From JACVRW01 sp963728495 (GTDB lineage: Bacteria; Actinomycetota; Thermoleophilia; Solirubrobacterales; Thermoleophilaceae): 64,000 nucleotides of DNA. The notes beneath the pieces were generated by a model. It did no database searches. It saw only the letters and a program-made list of their open reading frames with translations, and was not told the origin of the DNA. Location: the NCBI GenBank assembly GCA_963728495.1, contig CAVSKI010000003.1:62001-126000 (forward strand), given 5' to 3'. Made by a program: the position numbers and the translations under genes. Shown here piece after piece: positions 23,619 through 33,079 of this stretch. The first letter of the stretch is position 1; each line of letters opens with the position of its first letter.

Positions 23619-24073
23619 CGGCCGCGGGTGCGAAGCAGCTCGCGCGCCTGCTCGGGCACACCGTTCAGCCGCTCACGGATCGCGGTCAGCCCGGATCGCA
23701 GGCCCTCGTCTCCGGCTTCCACGGGCAGCATGGAGTCCTGCGACGCAGCAAGGGTCTGATCGGCCACGGCAACCGCGTCCACCGCGCCGTCGATGAAGCC
23801 GGGCGCGCCACGCGAGGACACCCCCGCCGAAGGCTGTTCGAACGTCCGTCCCGGCAATCCGTGGCGGGCGGCGAACTCGGCGTGGGTGCGCTTGGCTCGC
23901 CCATAAGCCACCTGCACGGGGCGGAACACCCCCTCCTCGAGCTTCTCGCCGTTGTGGTCGTCCAGGCCGTCGTAGGCCTCGGCGAGGCAGGCGAGCGCGT
24001 AGCCGAGCTCGTCGGTCGCCTCGGCGAGCGTGTCGAGCAGCTGCTGCTGCGCTTCGGAGGTCGCGTAGGGCAC
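23615..24073 (-). CDS. Hypothetical helical protein
   Basis: 152 residues, mostly alpha-helical and acidic, for example SEAQQQLLDTLAEATDELGY, EGVFRPVQVAYGRAKRTHAE and a C-terminal LNGVPEQARELLRTRGR. No signal peptide, membrane segment or known domain seen. It is the last gene of the pentose-phosphate operon, 28 bases after the S4 gene. Start GTG 24073 is chosen because the frame further upstream overlaps the S4 gene's end and looks non-coding. Function unknown. Confidence 0.65.
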   Translation of the reverse strand: MPYATSEAQQQLLDTLAEATDELGYALACLAEAYDGLDDHNGEKLEEGVFRPVQVAYGRAKRTHAEFAARHGLPGRTFEQPSAGVSSRGAPGFIDGAVDAVAVADQTLAASQDSMLPVEAGDEGLRSGLTAIRERLNGVPEQARELLRTRGR

Positions 24074-24101
24074 CTCCGAGAGGGTAGTCAGCCGCCCGCC
24101 G

Positions 24102-24308
24102 TCAGACCACGCGCACGCTGTGCTCGCCGATCGCCACCACATCGCCCCGGTGCAGCTGCCGGCCGCGGCGAGCCTCGGGCTCGCCGTTGACCGTCACGCC
24201 GTTCTCGAGCAGCAGCGCCCGGGCCTCGGATCCCGAGCCGGCCAGCGCGGAGAGCTTGAGCAGCTGGCCCAGGCGAATCATGTCGCCGCGGATCTCGATG
24301 TCCTCCAT
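24102..24308 (-). CDS. S4 RNA-binding domain protein
   Basis: 68 residues forming a single S4 domain: IRLGQLLKLSALAGSGSEAR, LLLENGVTVNGEPEARRGRQ, HRGDVVAIGE. This matches YbcJ/YlmH-type stand-alone S4 proteins that bind structured RNA, typically rRNA. ATG 24308 overlaps the cupin gene stop by one base (TGATG), so translation is coupled. Its place in a sugar-metabolism operon is common but unexplained. Confidence 0.88.
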   Translation of the reverse strand: MEDIEIRGDMIRLGQLLKLSALAGSGSEARALLLENGVTVNGEPEARRGRQLHRGDVVAIGEHSVRVV

Positions 24309-24802
24309 CAGCGCCAGCCGGCCACGCCGTCGCCGCCCACCGGGTCGCTCGGCGGCGCGCCGAGCGCCGCTATGCGCTCCCGCGCCGCCGCCACCTCGGC
24401 CTGATCGTCGCCGCGCAGCAGGTCGTAGTCCTCCTGCCCCGCCGGGTAGGCGCCCACGACCATGAAGCCGGCCCGGGCGGAGGCGCGGCGGTGACCGGTT
24501 CCGGCCGGCAACACCAGCACGTCGCCGGCCGACACGTCGAAGGTGGAGCCCTGCGGGCCGCCCAGCTCGAGCGTCGCTTCACCGGCCACCACTCCCAGCG
24601 CCTCGTGCGAGGTCGAGTGGAAATGGTGGAAGTCGAAGACCCCGTCGACCCACGAGCCGCCCCAGCCGTGGTCGGAGAAGAGCCGGCGGCAGGAATCTGC
24701 CCCCGCGGATACCCCGGCCAGATCGCGGTAGATCAGCACTGCGAAGGAGGGGTGGTTGGGTATCTGCTCTCCGGGAGGCGCGGACCAGGTCTCGGGCCTC
24801 AC
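24308..24802 (-). CDS. Cupin domain protein
   Basis: 164 residues, single cupin with FDFHHFHSTSHEALGVVAGE (metal-binding His set) and DVSAGDVLVLPAGTGHRRAS (motif 2). The C-terminal tail is acidic and helical (RGDDQAEVAAARERIAAL). This pattern is seen in small cupins annotated only as hypothetical. Start GTG 24802 overlaps the opcA stop as GTGA; the downstream S4 gene overlaps its stop in turn. Cytosolic; substrate unknown. Confidence 0.82.
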   Translation of the reverse strand: MRPETWSAPPGEQIPNHPSFAVLIYRDLAGVSAGADSCRRLFSDHGWGGSWVDGVFDFHHFHSTSHEALGVVAGEATLELGGPQGSTFDVSAGDVLVLPAGTGHRRASARAGFMVVGAYPAGQEDYDLLRGDDQAEVAAARERIAALGAPPSDPVGGDGVAGWR

Positions 24803-25869
24803 CCCACCATCGCCCCAACCCGGTCCAGGGCGCGCTCGTAGGCCGGGTCGCGCAGCAGCGCCTGGCGGATGCCCTCGCCGAGAATGCCGGACTCGCCGCG
24901 CGAAGCGCCCAATACCGTCCAGAGCGACTCGCGGCCCTTGCGGTCCTGGCGCCGGGCGCTGAGCCCACCTGGTCCGCGGTCGAGCGAGATGCTCATGCCG
25001 CTGGAGGTTCCGATCTCGATTCCGGCCAGGCCGGGCACCGACATCCTGGAGACGGGCACCAGCTCCAGCTCGACATCCTGGCGACGGGCCTTCGCTCGGC
25101 CCTTCAGCGATTCGCCGGCGGCAATCAGGGAACCCGGCTCCCACCCCAGCCGCGACGCCAGCCAGCCGCAGAACAGCAGCCCCGCCACGCTCGAGTCGGT
25201 GTGATGGCGAACGGTCACCGAGCTGATCCGGCGCAGCTCCTCGCGCCACTGAGGTGGGTCGAAAGTGGAGGCCACCCGCTCACGCCAGGGAGTCGAGCGC
25301 AGCCAGGCGAGGTCGACGACGTAGGCCTCCGCGGCCAGCTCGCAAGCGCGCGCAATCGCGGCGGCGGGATCGGGCTCGTTCACCGAATCGACCAGCACGA
25401 CCTGCGTGAGGTGAAGGAGCGCATCGATCGCTTCCTGATGCCCATGGGGCGCCCAGGCGACGGTTGCGATGTCGCTCACCACGAGCGGGTCGACGATCGT
25501 GTCGAGCTTCTCCAGGTGGCGCGGGCCGATGTCGAGCAGGATGCGCTCTCGGGTGAGCGAGATCTCCCCCGCCTTGTGACCGGCGTCGCCCTCGGTGGTC
25601 AGAGCCACCGAGGCGTCGATCGTCTTGCGACCGCTCTCCACGCCACAGAAGATGGTCCGCGAAGGGTGGTACTGACCCATGCTTTCGAGTCGGTTCAGGA
25701 TCTCCCCGCGCCACTCGCGGTCGACCACCACAACCAGGTTGATCACCCGCGCGGGCGCGCAGGCGTCGTCCCGCGCGAACTGCTCGGAGAGCAGCTTGCG
25801 CAGGGCGTCCTCGATCGCCGCCGGGCTGGTGTCCTGCTCGCTCCAGACGCCGCCGGCGTCGAGGGTCAC
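24799..25869 (-). CDS. opcA: Glucose-6-phosphate dehydrogenase assembly protein OpcA
   Basis: 356 residues, the usual partner of Zwf in actinobacteria and cyanobacteria, where it allosterically activates and assembles glucose-6-phosphate dehydrogenase. The N-terminal half has VINLVVVVDREWRGEILNRL and HPSRTIFCGVE. The middle has the conserved stretch TIVDPLVVSDIATVAWAPHG, and later AEAYVVDLAWLRSTPWRE. Start GTG 25869 is nine bases after the zwf stop. Length is normal. Its context immediately after zwf confirms the call. Confidence 0.93.
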   Translation of the reverse strand: MTLDAGGVWSEQDTSPAAIEDALRKLLSEQFARDDACAPARVINLVVVVDREWRGEILNRLESMGQYHPSRTIFCGVESGRKTIDASVALTTEGDAGHKAGEISLTRERILLDIGPRHLEKLDTIVDPLVVSDIATVAWAPHGHQEAIDALLHLTQVVLVDSVNEPDPAAAIARACELAAEAYVVDLAWLRSTPWRERVASTFDPPQWREELRRISSVTVRHHTDSSVAGLLFCGWLASRLGWEPGSLIAAGESLKGRAKARRQDVELELVPVSRMSVPGLAGIEIGTSSGMSISLDRGPGGLSARRQDRKGRESLWTVLGASRGESGILGEGIRQALLRDPAYERALDRVGAMVG

Positions 25870-25878
25870 GGGATCACC

Positions 25879-27393
25879 TTAGATCGGCCTCCACTGATGT
25901 CCCGAGGCCAACAGAGCGTCGGCCTCCTCCGGACCTCCCGAGCCGGCCGGGTAGGTGGCCAGCGGCGTCTCGTCTCTCGACCACGCCTCGAGGACTGGGT
26001 CGATCACGCGCCACTGGCCCTCGACCTCGTCGTCGCGCGTGAACAGCGTGGCCTCTCCGCGCATCGCGTCCATGATCAGCCGCTCATAGGCCTCCGGCGA
26101 CTGCGACAGGAAGGCGGTTCCGTAGAGGAACTCCATGTTCACCGGGCGGATGCGCATGCGCGCGCCCGGGATCTTGGCTCCGAGCGACAGCGATACGCCC
26201 TCGTTGGGCTGCATCGTCATCACCAGCTGGTTGGGCTGCACGCCGACCGAGCCGGCGGCCTCGAAGGCCAGATGCGGCACCGGCTTGAGCGTGACTGCGA
26301 TCTCCGTGACCTTGCGGGCCAGGCGCTTGCCCGTGCGTAGATAAATCGGCACCCCGGCCCACCGCCAATTGTCGACACTGAGGCGCAGGGCGGCGAACGT
26401 CTCCGTGCGCGAGTCGTCGGGAACGCCCTCCTCCTCGAGGTAGCCCGGCACCTCCTTGCCCTCCGCCATGCCGGCGGTGTACTGAGCGCGCACAGTTTCA
26501 TCCGAACTTGGCGCCTGGATGGCATGCAGTACCTTGACCTTCTCGTCGCGCACGTCATCGGCCGAGAAGGTCACCGGCGGCTCCATGCAGAGCAGCGTGA
26601 GCAACTGCATCATGTGGTTCTCGACCAGGTCGCGCAGGGCGCCCGAGGAGTCGTAGTAGCCGGCCCTAGAGCCGATGCCGAGGTCCTCGGATGCGGTGAT
26701 CTGTACGTAGTCGATGAAGTTGCGGTTCCAGATCGGCTCGAACATGCCGTTGGCGAACCGAAACGCCAGCATGTTCTGAACGGTTTCCTTGCCCAGGTAG
26801 TGATCGATGCGAAAGACCTGCGACTCGGTGAGCACCGATAGCACCTCGCGGTTGAGGTCGATCGCCTCGGTCAGCCGCGTGCCGAAGGGCTTCTCGATCA
26901 CCACGCGCACCTCCGCGCCGTCCACGTGGTTGAGGCCCTGCTCGCCGATCTTGCCCACGATCACGGGGAAGAACGCGGGCGCGGTGGACAGGTAGAAGAC
27001 CCGGTTGAACGTGATCCCGGCCTCTTCGTCGAAGCTCTTCAGTGCCTCCTCGAGGCTGTCGTAGACGGAGTCGTCGTCGAAAGTCCCCGGCACGTAGCGC
27101 ACGCCTTCGAGCAGCTTCTCGAGCACGTTCTCGTCCGGCTCACGGCGCGAGTACTGGGTGATCGACTCGCGCGCCATGCCCTGGTAGTCGCCGTGGGGTA
27201 TGTCCGAGCGCGATACGGCGATCAGATTGAAGCGCTCCGGCAGCGCTCCCTCGTGGGCCAGGTTGTAGATCGCCGGCAGCAGCTTGCGGTGCGCGAGGTC
27301 GCCGGTGCCGCCGAAGATGACCAGCGTGGTGGGGTGAACAGGGAGGCGCTCGAGGCCTTCGACGAGCGGGTTGGTCTGCTCGGTAGTGGCCAT
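25879..27393 (-). CDS. zwf: Glucose-6-phosphate dehydrogenase
   Basis: 504 residues. Catalyses NADP-dependent oxidation of glucose 6-phosphate, the entry step of the oxidative pentose-phosphate pathway. Nucleotide-binding IFGGTGDLAHRKLLPAIYNL, the substrate/active-site motif RIDHYLGKETVQNM with the catalytic His, and VVIEKPFGTRLTEA are all present. It follows gnd by nine bases and precedes opcA by nine bases in a tight minus-strand operon. Full length, no anomalies. Confidence 0.97.
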   Translation of the reverse strand: MATTEQTNPLVEGLERLPVHPTTLVIFGGTGDLAHRKLLPAIYNLAHEGALPERFNLIAVSRSDIPHGDYQGMARESITQYSRREPDENVLEKLLEGVRYVPGTFDDDSVYDSLEEALKSFDEEAGITFNRVFYLSTAPAFFPVIVGKIGEQGLNHVDGAEVRVVIEKPFGTRLTEAIDLNREVLSVLTESQVFRIDHYLGKETVQNMLAFRFANGMFEPIWNRNFIDYVQITASEDLGIGSRAGYYDSSGALRDLVENHMMQLLTLLCMEPPVTFSADDVRDEKVKVLHAIQAPSSDETVRAQYTAGMAEGKEVPGYLEEEGVPDDSRTETFAALRLSVDNWRWAGVPIYLRTGKRLARKVTEIAVTLKPVPHLAFEAAGSVGVQPNQLVMTMQPNEGVSLSLGAKIPGARMRIRPVNMEFLYGTAFLSQSPEAYERLIMDAMRGEATLFTRDDEVEGQWRVIDPVLEAWSRDETPLATYPAGSGGPEEADALLASGHQWRPI

Positions 27394-27402
27394 GGGTGGT
27401 CG

Positions 27403-28356
27403 CTACTCCGCGTGTGGCTGGGCCTGCGCCGCCGGGTCCGCCGCCTTCACGGCGTGTCCGCCGAACTGGTTGCGCAGCGCGGCGTTGACCTTGGCCGCGA
27501 AGGCGTTCTGGCCCCGCGAGGAGAAGCGCTCGAACAGCGCCGTGGTGATCACCGGCATGGGCACGCGGCGCTCGATCGAGTCCTCGACCGTCCAGCGTCC
27601 CTCGCCCGAGTCCTCCACGTAGGGAGCGAGAGCGTCTAGTTCGTTGCCCTCCTGCTCGAAGGCCAACGCGGCCAACTCGCACAGCCAGGAGCGAACCACC
27701 GAGCCCTGCATCCACAGATTCGCGATCTGGGCGTTGTCGAGCTCGTACTCGGAGGCGTCGAAGAGCGAGAAGCCCTCGGCGTAGGCCTGCATCATCCCGT
27801 ACTCCACGCCGTTGTGGACCATCTTCACGTAGTGCCCGGCGCCGGTGGGCCCGAAGTGGCCCCAGCCCGGCCCGTGCTCCTCGGTGTGCGGCGGAGCCAG
27901 CACGTCGAGGATCGGCGTCAGGCGCTTCACCGCCTCGTCGGGGCCGCCGACCATCATGCAGTAGCCCACCTGCAGGCCCCACACCCCGCCGCTCACGCCC
28001 ACGTCGACGTAGTGGATCCCCTTGGAGGTGAGTGCCTGCTGGCGGCGCTTGTCGTCCGTCCAGCGCGAATTGCCGCCGTCGATGATCGTGTCGCCCGACT
28101 CGAGCAGGCCCGCGAGCGTGTCGACAGTCTGCTGGGTTGGATCGCCCGCCGGCACCATGATCCAGACCGAGCGCGGCGCCTCCAGCTGGGACACGAGCTC
28201 CTCGAGCGAGGACGAACCCGCCGCTCCGTAACCCTCCACCTCGCCCACCGCGTCCGCGTTGAAGTCGAACACCACGCACTCGTGCTCCGAGTCGCGATGG
28301 ATGCGGTGCACCATGTTGGCGCCCATCTTTCCGAGACCGACGAAGCCGAGCTGCAT
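27403..28356 (-). CDS. gnd: 6-phosphogluconate dehydrogenase (decarboxylating), short YqeC-type
   Basis: 317 residues, the short class of Gnd that is often NAD-dependent. It produces ribulose 5-phosphate and CO2. Rossmann motif MQLGFVGLGKMGANMVHRI, IIDGGNSRW and the signature GHYVKMVHNGVEYGMMQAYA are intact. ATG 28356 overlaps the pgi stop by one base (TGATG). The order pgi-gnd-zwf-opcA supplies the oxidative branch directly from glucose 6-phosphate. Confidence 0.96.
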   Translation of the reverse strand: MQLGFVGLGKMGANMVHRIHRDSEHECVVFDFNADAVGEVEGYGAAGSSSLEELVSQLEAPRSVWIMVPAGDPTQQTVDTLAGLLESGDTIIDGGNSRWTDDKRRQQALTSKGIHYVDVGVSGGVWGLQVGYCMMVGGPDEAVKRLTPILDVLAPPHTEEHGPGWGHFGPTGAGHYVKMVHNGVEYGMMQAYAEGFSLFDASEYELDNAQIANLWMQGSVVRSWLCELAALAFEQEGNELDALAPYVEDSGEGRWTVEDSIERRVPMPVITTALFERFSSRGQNAFAAKVNAALRNQFGGHAVKAADPAAQAQPHAE

Positions 28357-30095
28357 CAGAGGATCCTTCCTATCGCGTCTGCGGGGTCGCCCTGGAGCTC
28401 GACCCGCACCACCGTCAATCCATGCTCGCGCAGAGTCTGCGCGTCCCCGAGCGCCTGGGCAAGCTTGAGGTGCTCGAACCCGTAGCCCGCGTCGGGGATC
28501 TCCACGTCCTGGTCGGCGCGGTGATAGAGCTGCACGAACACGCCGTTCGGCGGCCCTCCCTTGTGGTACTGGCCCGTGGAATGCAGATAGCGCGGTCCGT
28601 ACCCGAACGTCGTGGTGGCCTTTGTCTTCGCGCGGATCTTCGTCCGCAGGTCCGCCACGGCGGCATCGACCTCGGCTGAGGGCGCCGTGAAGCCGGTCAG
28701 CGCCACGTACTGGGGCGGCGAGGCATCGAGCGCCGCTGCGAGGTCGCCGCTCTCGAGCTCCGGCATCCCCTCGGAGAGGATCCGGTTCGTGGCGTCCTTG
28801 GCCTCCTGGACGTTCGGCTGGTTGAAGGGGTTGATGTCCAGCACCCAGCCGGCCACCGCCACGGCGAACTCGGCGAAGAAGAAGATCCGGCCCAGGTCCG
28901 CCGGGCCCTTCGCGGCCAGCGTGATCGTGGGCTGGCCGGCGCGCGCGAGCGCCTCCACCTTCTCCGCGTGCTCCTCGTCAGGCGACTCCTCGTCGCGCAG
29001 GTGGATGAAGACGCGGTCGTCGCCGTAGTCCTCGGGCGCCCCGAGTGGCTCGTCGGCCACCGGCAGGATGCCGCGCCCCTCCTTGCCCGTCGACTCGGCG
29101 ATCAGCTGCTCGACCCAGAGGCCGAAGGAGCCGATCGCCCCATCCACCACGAAGGTCGCCTTGTCGTGCCCCTGAAGGGCCAGCGAGCCAATCGCCAAGC
29201 CCAGCCACAGGCCGGAGTTGGCCTCGACCGCGTGGGCGCTCTGGCAGTGCTGCTCGGCCACCTGGGCCCCGTGCAGCAGCGCCTTGATGTCCACTCCCGC
29301 GAGCACGGCCGGAACAAGCCCGAAATGCGACAGAACCGAGTAGCGGCCGCCGATGTTGGGATCGTTCTCGAACACCTTGCGAAAACCGCGGCTCTGGGCC
29401 TCTTCGATGAGCGGGCTGCCCGGGTCGGTGACCGCGACGAAGCGACTGCCGTCACCGCCGGTCTTCTCGTAGAAGTGGCGCATGTGCGACAGGGTCTCCA
29501 CCGTCCCGCCCGACTTCGAAGACACCACGAACAGCGTCTTGTCGAGGTCGACGGCGCTCTCGGTGGCCACGACGGCATCGGCGTCGGTCGAGTCGAGCAC
29601 GTGCAGGGTCATGCCGCCCGCGTCCCCGAACGAGCGTCGGATCACCTCGGGGCCTAAGCTCGAGCCGCCCATGCCCAGTAGCACCGCGTACTCGAGGCCG
29701 TCGGAGCGGCACTCCTGCGCGAAGGCCTGGAGCCCGTCTGCCTGGTCGAGCAGGGCGTCGGAGATCGTGAGCCAACCTAGGCGGTCGGCGATCTCGGGCG
29801 TGCCCTCGGGGGCCCACAGGGTCGCGTCCTTGCGCCAGATGCTCTTGACCACCTGCTCCTTCTGGGCGCGCTCGACCTGCTCGACGATGCCGGACTCCAG
29901 CTCGTCGGGGATCGAGGAGGCGATCGTCTCGGGGCGCTTGGTCACGGCCGCCTCGCGGGCGGACTCGACGCCGCGGATCAGCTCTTCGAAGGGCTCGATG
30001 AACTTCTCGATCCCCTCGCGCAGCAGCGTGTCCGTGACGTCGCTCATGTCGATGCCGGCGTCGGCCAGAGCCTTCAGGTCATCGGCCGGGATCCT
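28356..30095 (-). CDS. pgi: Glucose-6-phosphate isomerase (C-terminal half of a tal-pgi fusion, separated by a frameshift)
   Basis: Interconverts glucose 6-phosphate and fructose 6-phosphate. Recognisable motifs: LLGMGGSSLGPEVIRR, VVSSKSGGTVETLSH, IGGRYSVLSHFGLVPA and the C-terminal EDYGDDRVFIHL. The frame begins, in mid-protein, with RIPADDLKALADAGIDMSD, VTDTLLREGIEKFIEPF, which is the normal C-terminus of transaldolase, not of Pgi. The extra base at about 30095 therefore splits a single fused enzyme. If made separately, ATG 30047 is a possible start. The 3' end overlaps gnd by one base. Confidence 0.9.
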   Translation of the reverse strand, partial: RIPADDLKALADAGIDMSDVTDTLLREGIEKFIEPFEELIRGVESAREAAVTKRPETIASSIPDELESGIVEQVERAQKEQVVKSIWRKDATLWAPEGTPEIADRLGWLTISDALLDQADGLQAFAQECRSDGLEYAVLLGMGGSSLGPEVIRRSFGDAGGMTLHVLDSTDADAVVATESAVDLDKTLFVVSSKSGGTVETLSHMRHFYEKTGGDGSRFVAVTDPGSPLIEEAQSRGFRKVFENDPNIGGRYSVLSHFGLVPAVLAGVDIKALLHGAQVAEQHCQSAHAVEANSGLWLGLAIGSLALQGHDKATFVVDGAIGSFGLWVEQLIAESTGKEGRGILPVADEPLGAPEDYGDDRVFIHLRDEESPDEEHAEKVEALARAGQPTITLAAKGPADLGRIFFFAEFAVAVAGWVLDINPFNQPNVQEAKDATNRILSEGMPELESGDLAAALDASPPQYVALTGFTAPSAEVDAAVADLRTKIRAKTKATTTFGYGPRYLHSTGQYHKGGPPNGVFVQLYHRADQDVEIPDAGYGFEHLKLAQALGDAQTLREHGLTVVRVELQGDPADAIGRIL

Positions 30096-31044
30096 GGTCG
30101 GCGGTGGCGCCCTCGACCTCGGAATGCTCAGCCGACGCGTTGAGCGTGGCCATCGGCATGGTGTTGACCGTGTGCGGCGCCACCAGCCCGTCCACGTAGA
30201 GCGTGTCCGGGTACTTGGGGTCCTTGACACCGGTGGAGGCCCACAGCGGGCGCTGGACGGGACAGCCGGCTTCGCGCAGACGCACGAAGCGCTCGCCCTC
30301 GAAGATCTCCTTGAAGCGCATGTAGGCCTCGCGCGCGTTGGCCAGGCCGGCGCGCCCCTGAAGGTCCGTGCGGCCCAGCTTCTCGAGGCGCTTGTCGACC
30401 TCGGTGTCCACGCGCGAAACGAAGAAGCTGGCCACGGAATGCACGTCCATCGACTTGCCCTCGTCGAGGCGGCGTTCCATTCCGCGGATGTAGCGCTCGG
30501 TGACGGCCACGTAGGACTCGACCTTGAAGAGCAGCGTCACGTTGACGTTGATGCCCTCGTAGATCGCCTCCTCGATCGCCGGCAGGCCTTCATCGGTGCC
30601 CGGGATCTTGATCATCAGGTTGGGGCGGTCGACGCGGCCCCAGTAATCGCGCGCCTGGGTAAGCGTGCCATCGGTGTCGTGCGCCTTCGAGGGCTCCACC
30701 TCGAAGGACACGAAGCCGTCGGAACCGCCGGCCTCGTCCCACACGCTGCGCAGCACGTCGGCGGCCAGCTGCACGTCCTTTATGGCCAGCCGCTCGAAGA
30801 TCTCGCTCGCGCTGAGGTTCTCGGCCGACAGCTCGCGGAGGTCGTCGTCGTAGTCGTCGGAGCCCAGGATCGCCTTCTCGAAGATCGCCGGATTGGAGGT
30901 GACTCCGCGCAGCGAGTATTCGTCGACAAGCCGCTGCAGCTCGCCCTCGGTGATCAGCGTGCGCCGGATCTGGTCGAGCCAGACGCTCACGCCAGCTTCG
31001 GTCAGCGCCGCCAGGCGCTCGTTGACCTGTGCCCCGATGCTCAT
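30079..31044 (-). CDS. tal: Transaldolase (N-terminal part of a tal-pgi fusion)
   Basis: 321 residues as read. Transfers a dihydroxyacetone unit from sedoheptulose 7-phosphate to glyceraldehyde 3-phosphate. Seen are SLRGVTSNPAIFEKAI, the Schiff-base lysine in PNLMIKIPGTDEGL, INVNVTLLF, and RPLWASTGVKDPKYPDTLY. It ends abruptly with VEGATADQDPGR, whereas the family tail continues in the pgi frame. Removing one base (30095) gives ..TADRIPADDLKALADAG.. and an approximately 895-residue bifunctional protein, an architecture known from other bacteria. Either a sequence error or a real split. Starts ten bases after the tkt stop. Confidence 0.92.
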   Translation of the reverse strand: MSIGAQVNERLAALTEAGVSVWLDQIRRTLITEGELQRLVDEYSLRGVTSNPAIFEKAILGSDDYDDDLRELSAENLSASEIFERLAIKDVQLAADVLRSVWDEAGGSDGFVSFEVEPSKAHDTDGTLTQARDYWGRVDRPNLMIKIPGTDEGLPAIEEAIYEGINVNVTLLFKVESYVAVTERYIRGMERRLDEGKSMDVHSVASFFVSRVDTEVDKRLEKLGRTDLQGRAGLANAREAYMRFKEIFEGERFVRLREAGCPVQRPLWASTGVKDPKYPDTLYVDGLVAPHTVNTMPMATLNASAEHSEVEGATADQDPGR

Positions 31045-31054
31045 GCGGTTCCTT

Positions 31055-33079
31055 TCAGCGCCGCGCCGCGGCGACTCGCTCGGTTACGGAGCGCCCGGCC
31101 TCGGCGATCCGCTCGGCCGTGATGCCGAAGTGCTCGTAGACATCCTTGTATGGCCCCGACTCTCCAAAGGTTTCCATGCCGATAAAGGCGCCGTCGGCGC
31201 CCAGCCAGCGATACCAGCCCATCGGGCTGGCGGCCTCCACGGCCACGCGCGCCCGGCAGGAGGGCGGCAGCACCTCGTCGCGGTAGCTCTCCTCGCCCGC
31301 CTCGAATGTGTCCATGCACGGCATCGACACCACCCGAACGGCAACCCCGTCCTCTTCGAGCGCCTCCGCCGCCTCCACCACCAGCGAGACCTCGGATCCG
31401 GTGGCGATCAGGATCAGGTCGGGCTCGCCGCCGTTGTCGGCGTCGGAAAGGACGTAGGCCCCGCGCTCGATGGCGTCGTCGGGCACGCTCCCGGGATCGA
31501 GGATGGGCAGGTCCTGGCGCGACAGGGCGAACGCGGTGGGCGCATCGGTCTGGCGCAGCGCGAAGCGCCACCCGAGCGCGGTCTCGTTGGCGTCAGCGGG
31601 GCGGATCACGTTCAGGCGCGGGGTGGCGCGCAGCCCGGCGAGCTGCTCGATCGGCTGGTGGGTCGGGCCGTCCTCCCCCAGGCCGATCGAGTCGTGGGTG
31701 AAGACCCAGATGGATGGGAGCTTCTGCAGCGCCGACAACCGGATGGCGCCCTTCATGTAGTCGGAGAAGATCAGGAACGTGCTGCCGTAGCCGCGAAAGC
31801 CGTGCAGCGTCAGGCCGTTGACCACGGCGCCCATGCCGTGTTCGCGCACCCCGAAGCGCAGGTTGCGCCCGTCGTATTGGTCGCGCTGGACGTCGCCGGC
31901 GCCGTCGATGTCGGTGTTGGTCGAGCTGGCCAGGTCGGCAGCGCCGCCCACCAGCTGCGGAACCGCGGCGGCCGCCCACTGGACCGAGGCGCCCGACGCC
32001 TTTCGCGTGGCCATCTTGTCGCCCGCCTCGAAGCGCGGCGGGTCTGCGTCGAAGCCCTCGGGCATCCGCCCCTCGGCCATGTCCATGAAGCTCTGGGCCA
32101 GCTCGGGCTCCGCCTCGCGATAGGCGGAGAAGGTGCCCTTCCACTCCTCCTCGAACTCCTCGCCGCGTTGGCAGCAGGCCCGGAAGTGCTCGAGCGCGTC
32201 GTCGGGCACGAGGAACTGGGCGTCGGGGTCCCAGCCGTAGTTCTCCTTGGTCTCGCGGATGTTGTCCTCGCCCAGCGGTGAGCCGTGGGCCTTCGAGGTG
32301 TCCTGCAGCGGGCTGCCGATGCCGATGTGCGAGCGCACGATCACCAGCGACGGGCGGTCCTCGACCTCCATCGCCTCGCGGGTGACGCGCTCGAGTGTCT
32401 CCACGGACAGGTCCTCGCCCACGTCGGACACGTGCCACTGGTAGGCCTCGAAGCGCGCGCCCACGTCCTCGGTCATTACCACCGGGACCTCGCTGGCCAG
32501 CTGGATGTTGTTGGCGTCGTAGAAGGCGATCAGGCGGCCCAGGCCCAGGTGGCCGGCGAGCGAGCAGGCCTCGGAGGCCACTCCCTCCTGGATGTCGCCG
32601 TCGCTGGCGATGGCGAAGGTGTGGTGGTCGACGACCGGATGCTCGCCGCGGTTGTAACGCGCGGCCAGCATGCGCTCGGCCAGCGCCAGCCCGACCGACA
32701 TGGAGATGCCCTGCCCCAGCGGCCCGGTGGTGGCCTCGATGCCGGGGCTGTACTTGCGCTCGGGATGCCCCGCGGTGGGCGAGCCGACCTGGCGGAAGTT
32801 CTTGATGTCCTCGAGCGTGAGCGGATAGCCGGTGAGGTAGAGCATCGAGTAGAGCAGCATCGACGCGTGGCCCGCGGAGAGAATGAAGCGGTCCCGATCC
32901 GCCCAGTCCGGGTTCTGCGGGTTGTGGCGCATGATTCGCGTGTAGAGCACGTAGGACAGCGGAGCGAGCGCCATGGCCGTGCCCGGATGGCCCGAGTTGG
33001 CCTTTTGCACGGCATCCATCGAGAGCGTGCGGATCGTGTTGATGCAGAGCTCGTCGAGCTGAGCGGTGCTGGTCGTCAT
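31055..33079 (-). CDS. tkt: Transketolase
   Basis: 674 residues, thiamine-diphosphate enzyme of the non-oxidative pentose-phosphate branch. MDAVQKANSGHPGTAMALAP, then GPLGQGISMSVGLALAERM, the ThDP motif GDGDIQEGV-like SDGDIQEGVASEA with FYDANNIQ, and the Pyr-domain motif FGVREHGMGAVVNGL and GEDGPTHQPIEQL are present. ATG 33079 overlaps the ROK kinase stop (ATGA). Full length. Confidence 0.97.
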   Translation of the reverse strand: MTTSTAQLDELCINTIRTLSMDAVQKANSGHPGTAMALAPLSYVLYTRIMRHNPQNPDWADRDRFILSAGHASMLLYSMLYLTGYPLTLEDIKNFRQVGSPTAGHPERKYSPGIEATTGPLGQGISMSVGLALAERMLAARYNRGEHPVVDHHTFAIASDGDIQEGVASEACSLAGHLGLGRLIAFYDANNIQLASEVPVVMTEDVGARFEAYQWHVSDVGEDLSVETLERVTREAMEVEDRPSLVIVRSHIGIGSPLQDTSKAHGSPLGEDNIRETKENYGWDPDAQFLVPDDALEHFRACCQRGEEFEEEWKGTFSAYREAEPELAQSFMDMAEGRMPEGFDADPPRFEAGDKMATRKASGASVQWAAAAVPQLVGGAADLASSTNTDIDGAGDVQRDQYDGRNLRFGVREHGMGAVVNGLTLHGFRGYGSTFLIFSDYMKGAIRLSALQKLPSIWVFTHDSIGLGEDGPTHQPIEQLAGLRATPRLNVIRPADANETALGWRFALRQTDAPTAFALSRQDLPILDPGSVPDDAIERGAYVLSDADNGGEPDLILIATGSEVSLVVEAAEALEEDGVAVRVVSMPCMDTFEAGEESYRDEVLPPSCRARVAVEAASPMGWYRWLGADGAFIGMETFGESGPYKDVYEHFGITAERIAEAGRSVTERVAAARR

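Noticed and set aside
29482..32281. Long plus-strand frames opposite tal, pgi and tkt
   Set aside because: Antisense to strongly conserved enzymes; no start signal or domain.
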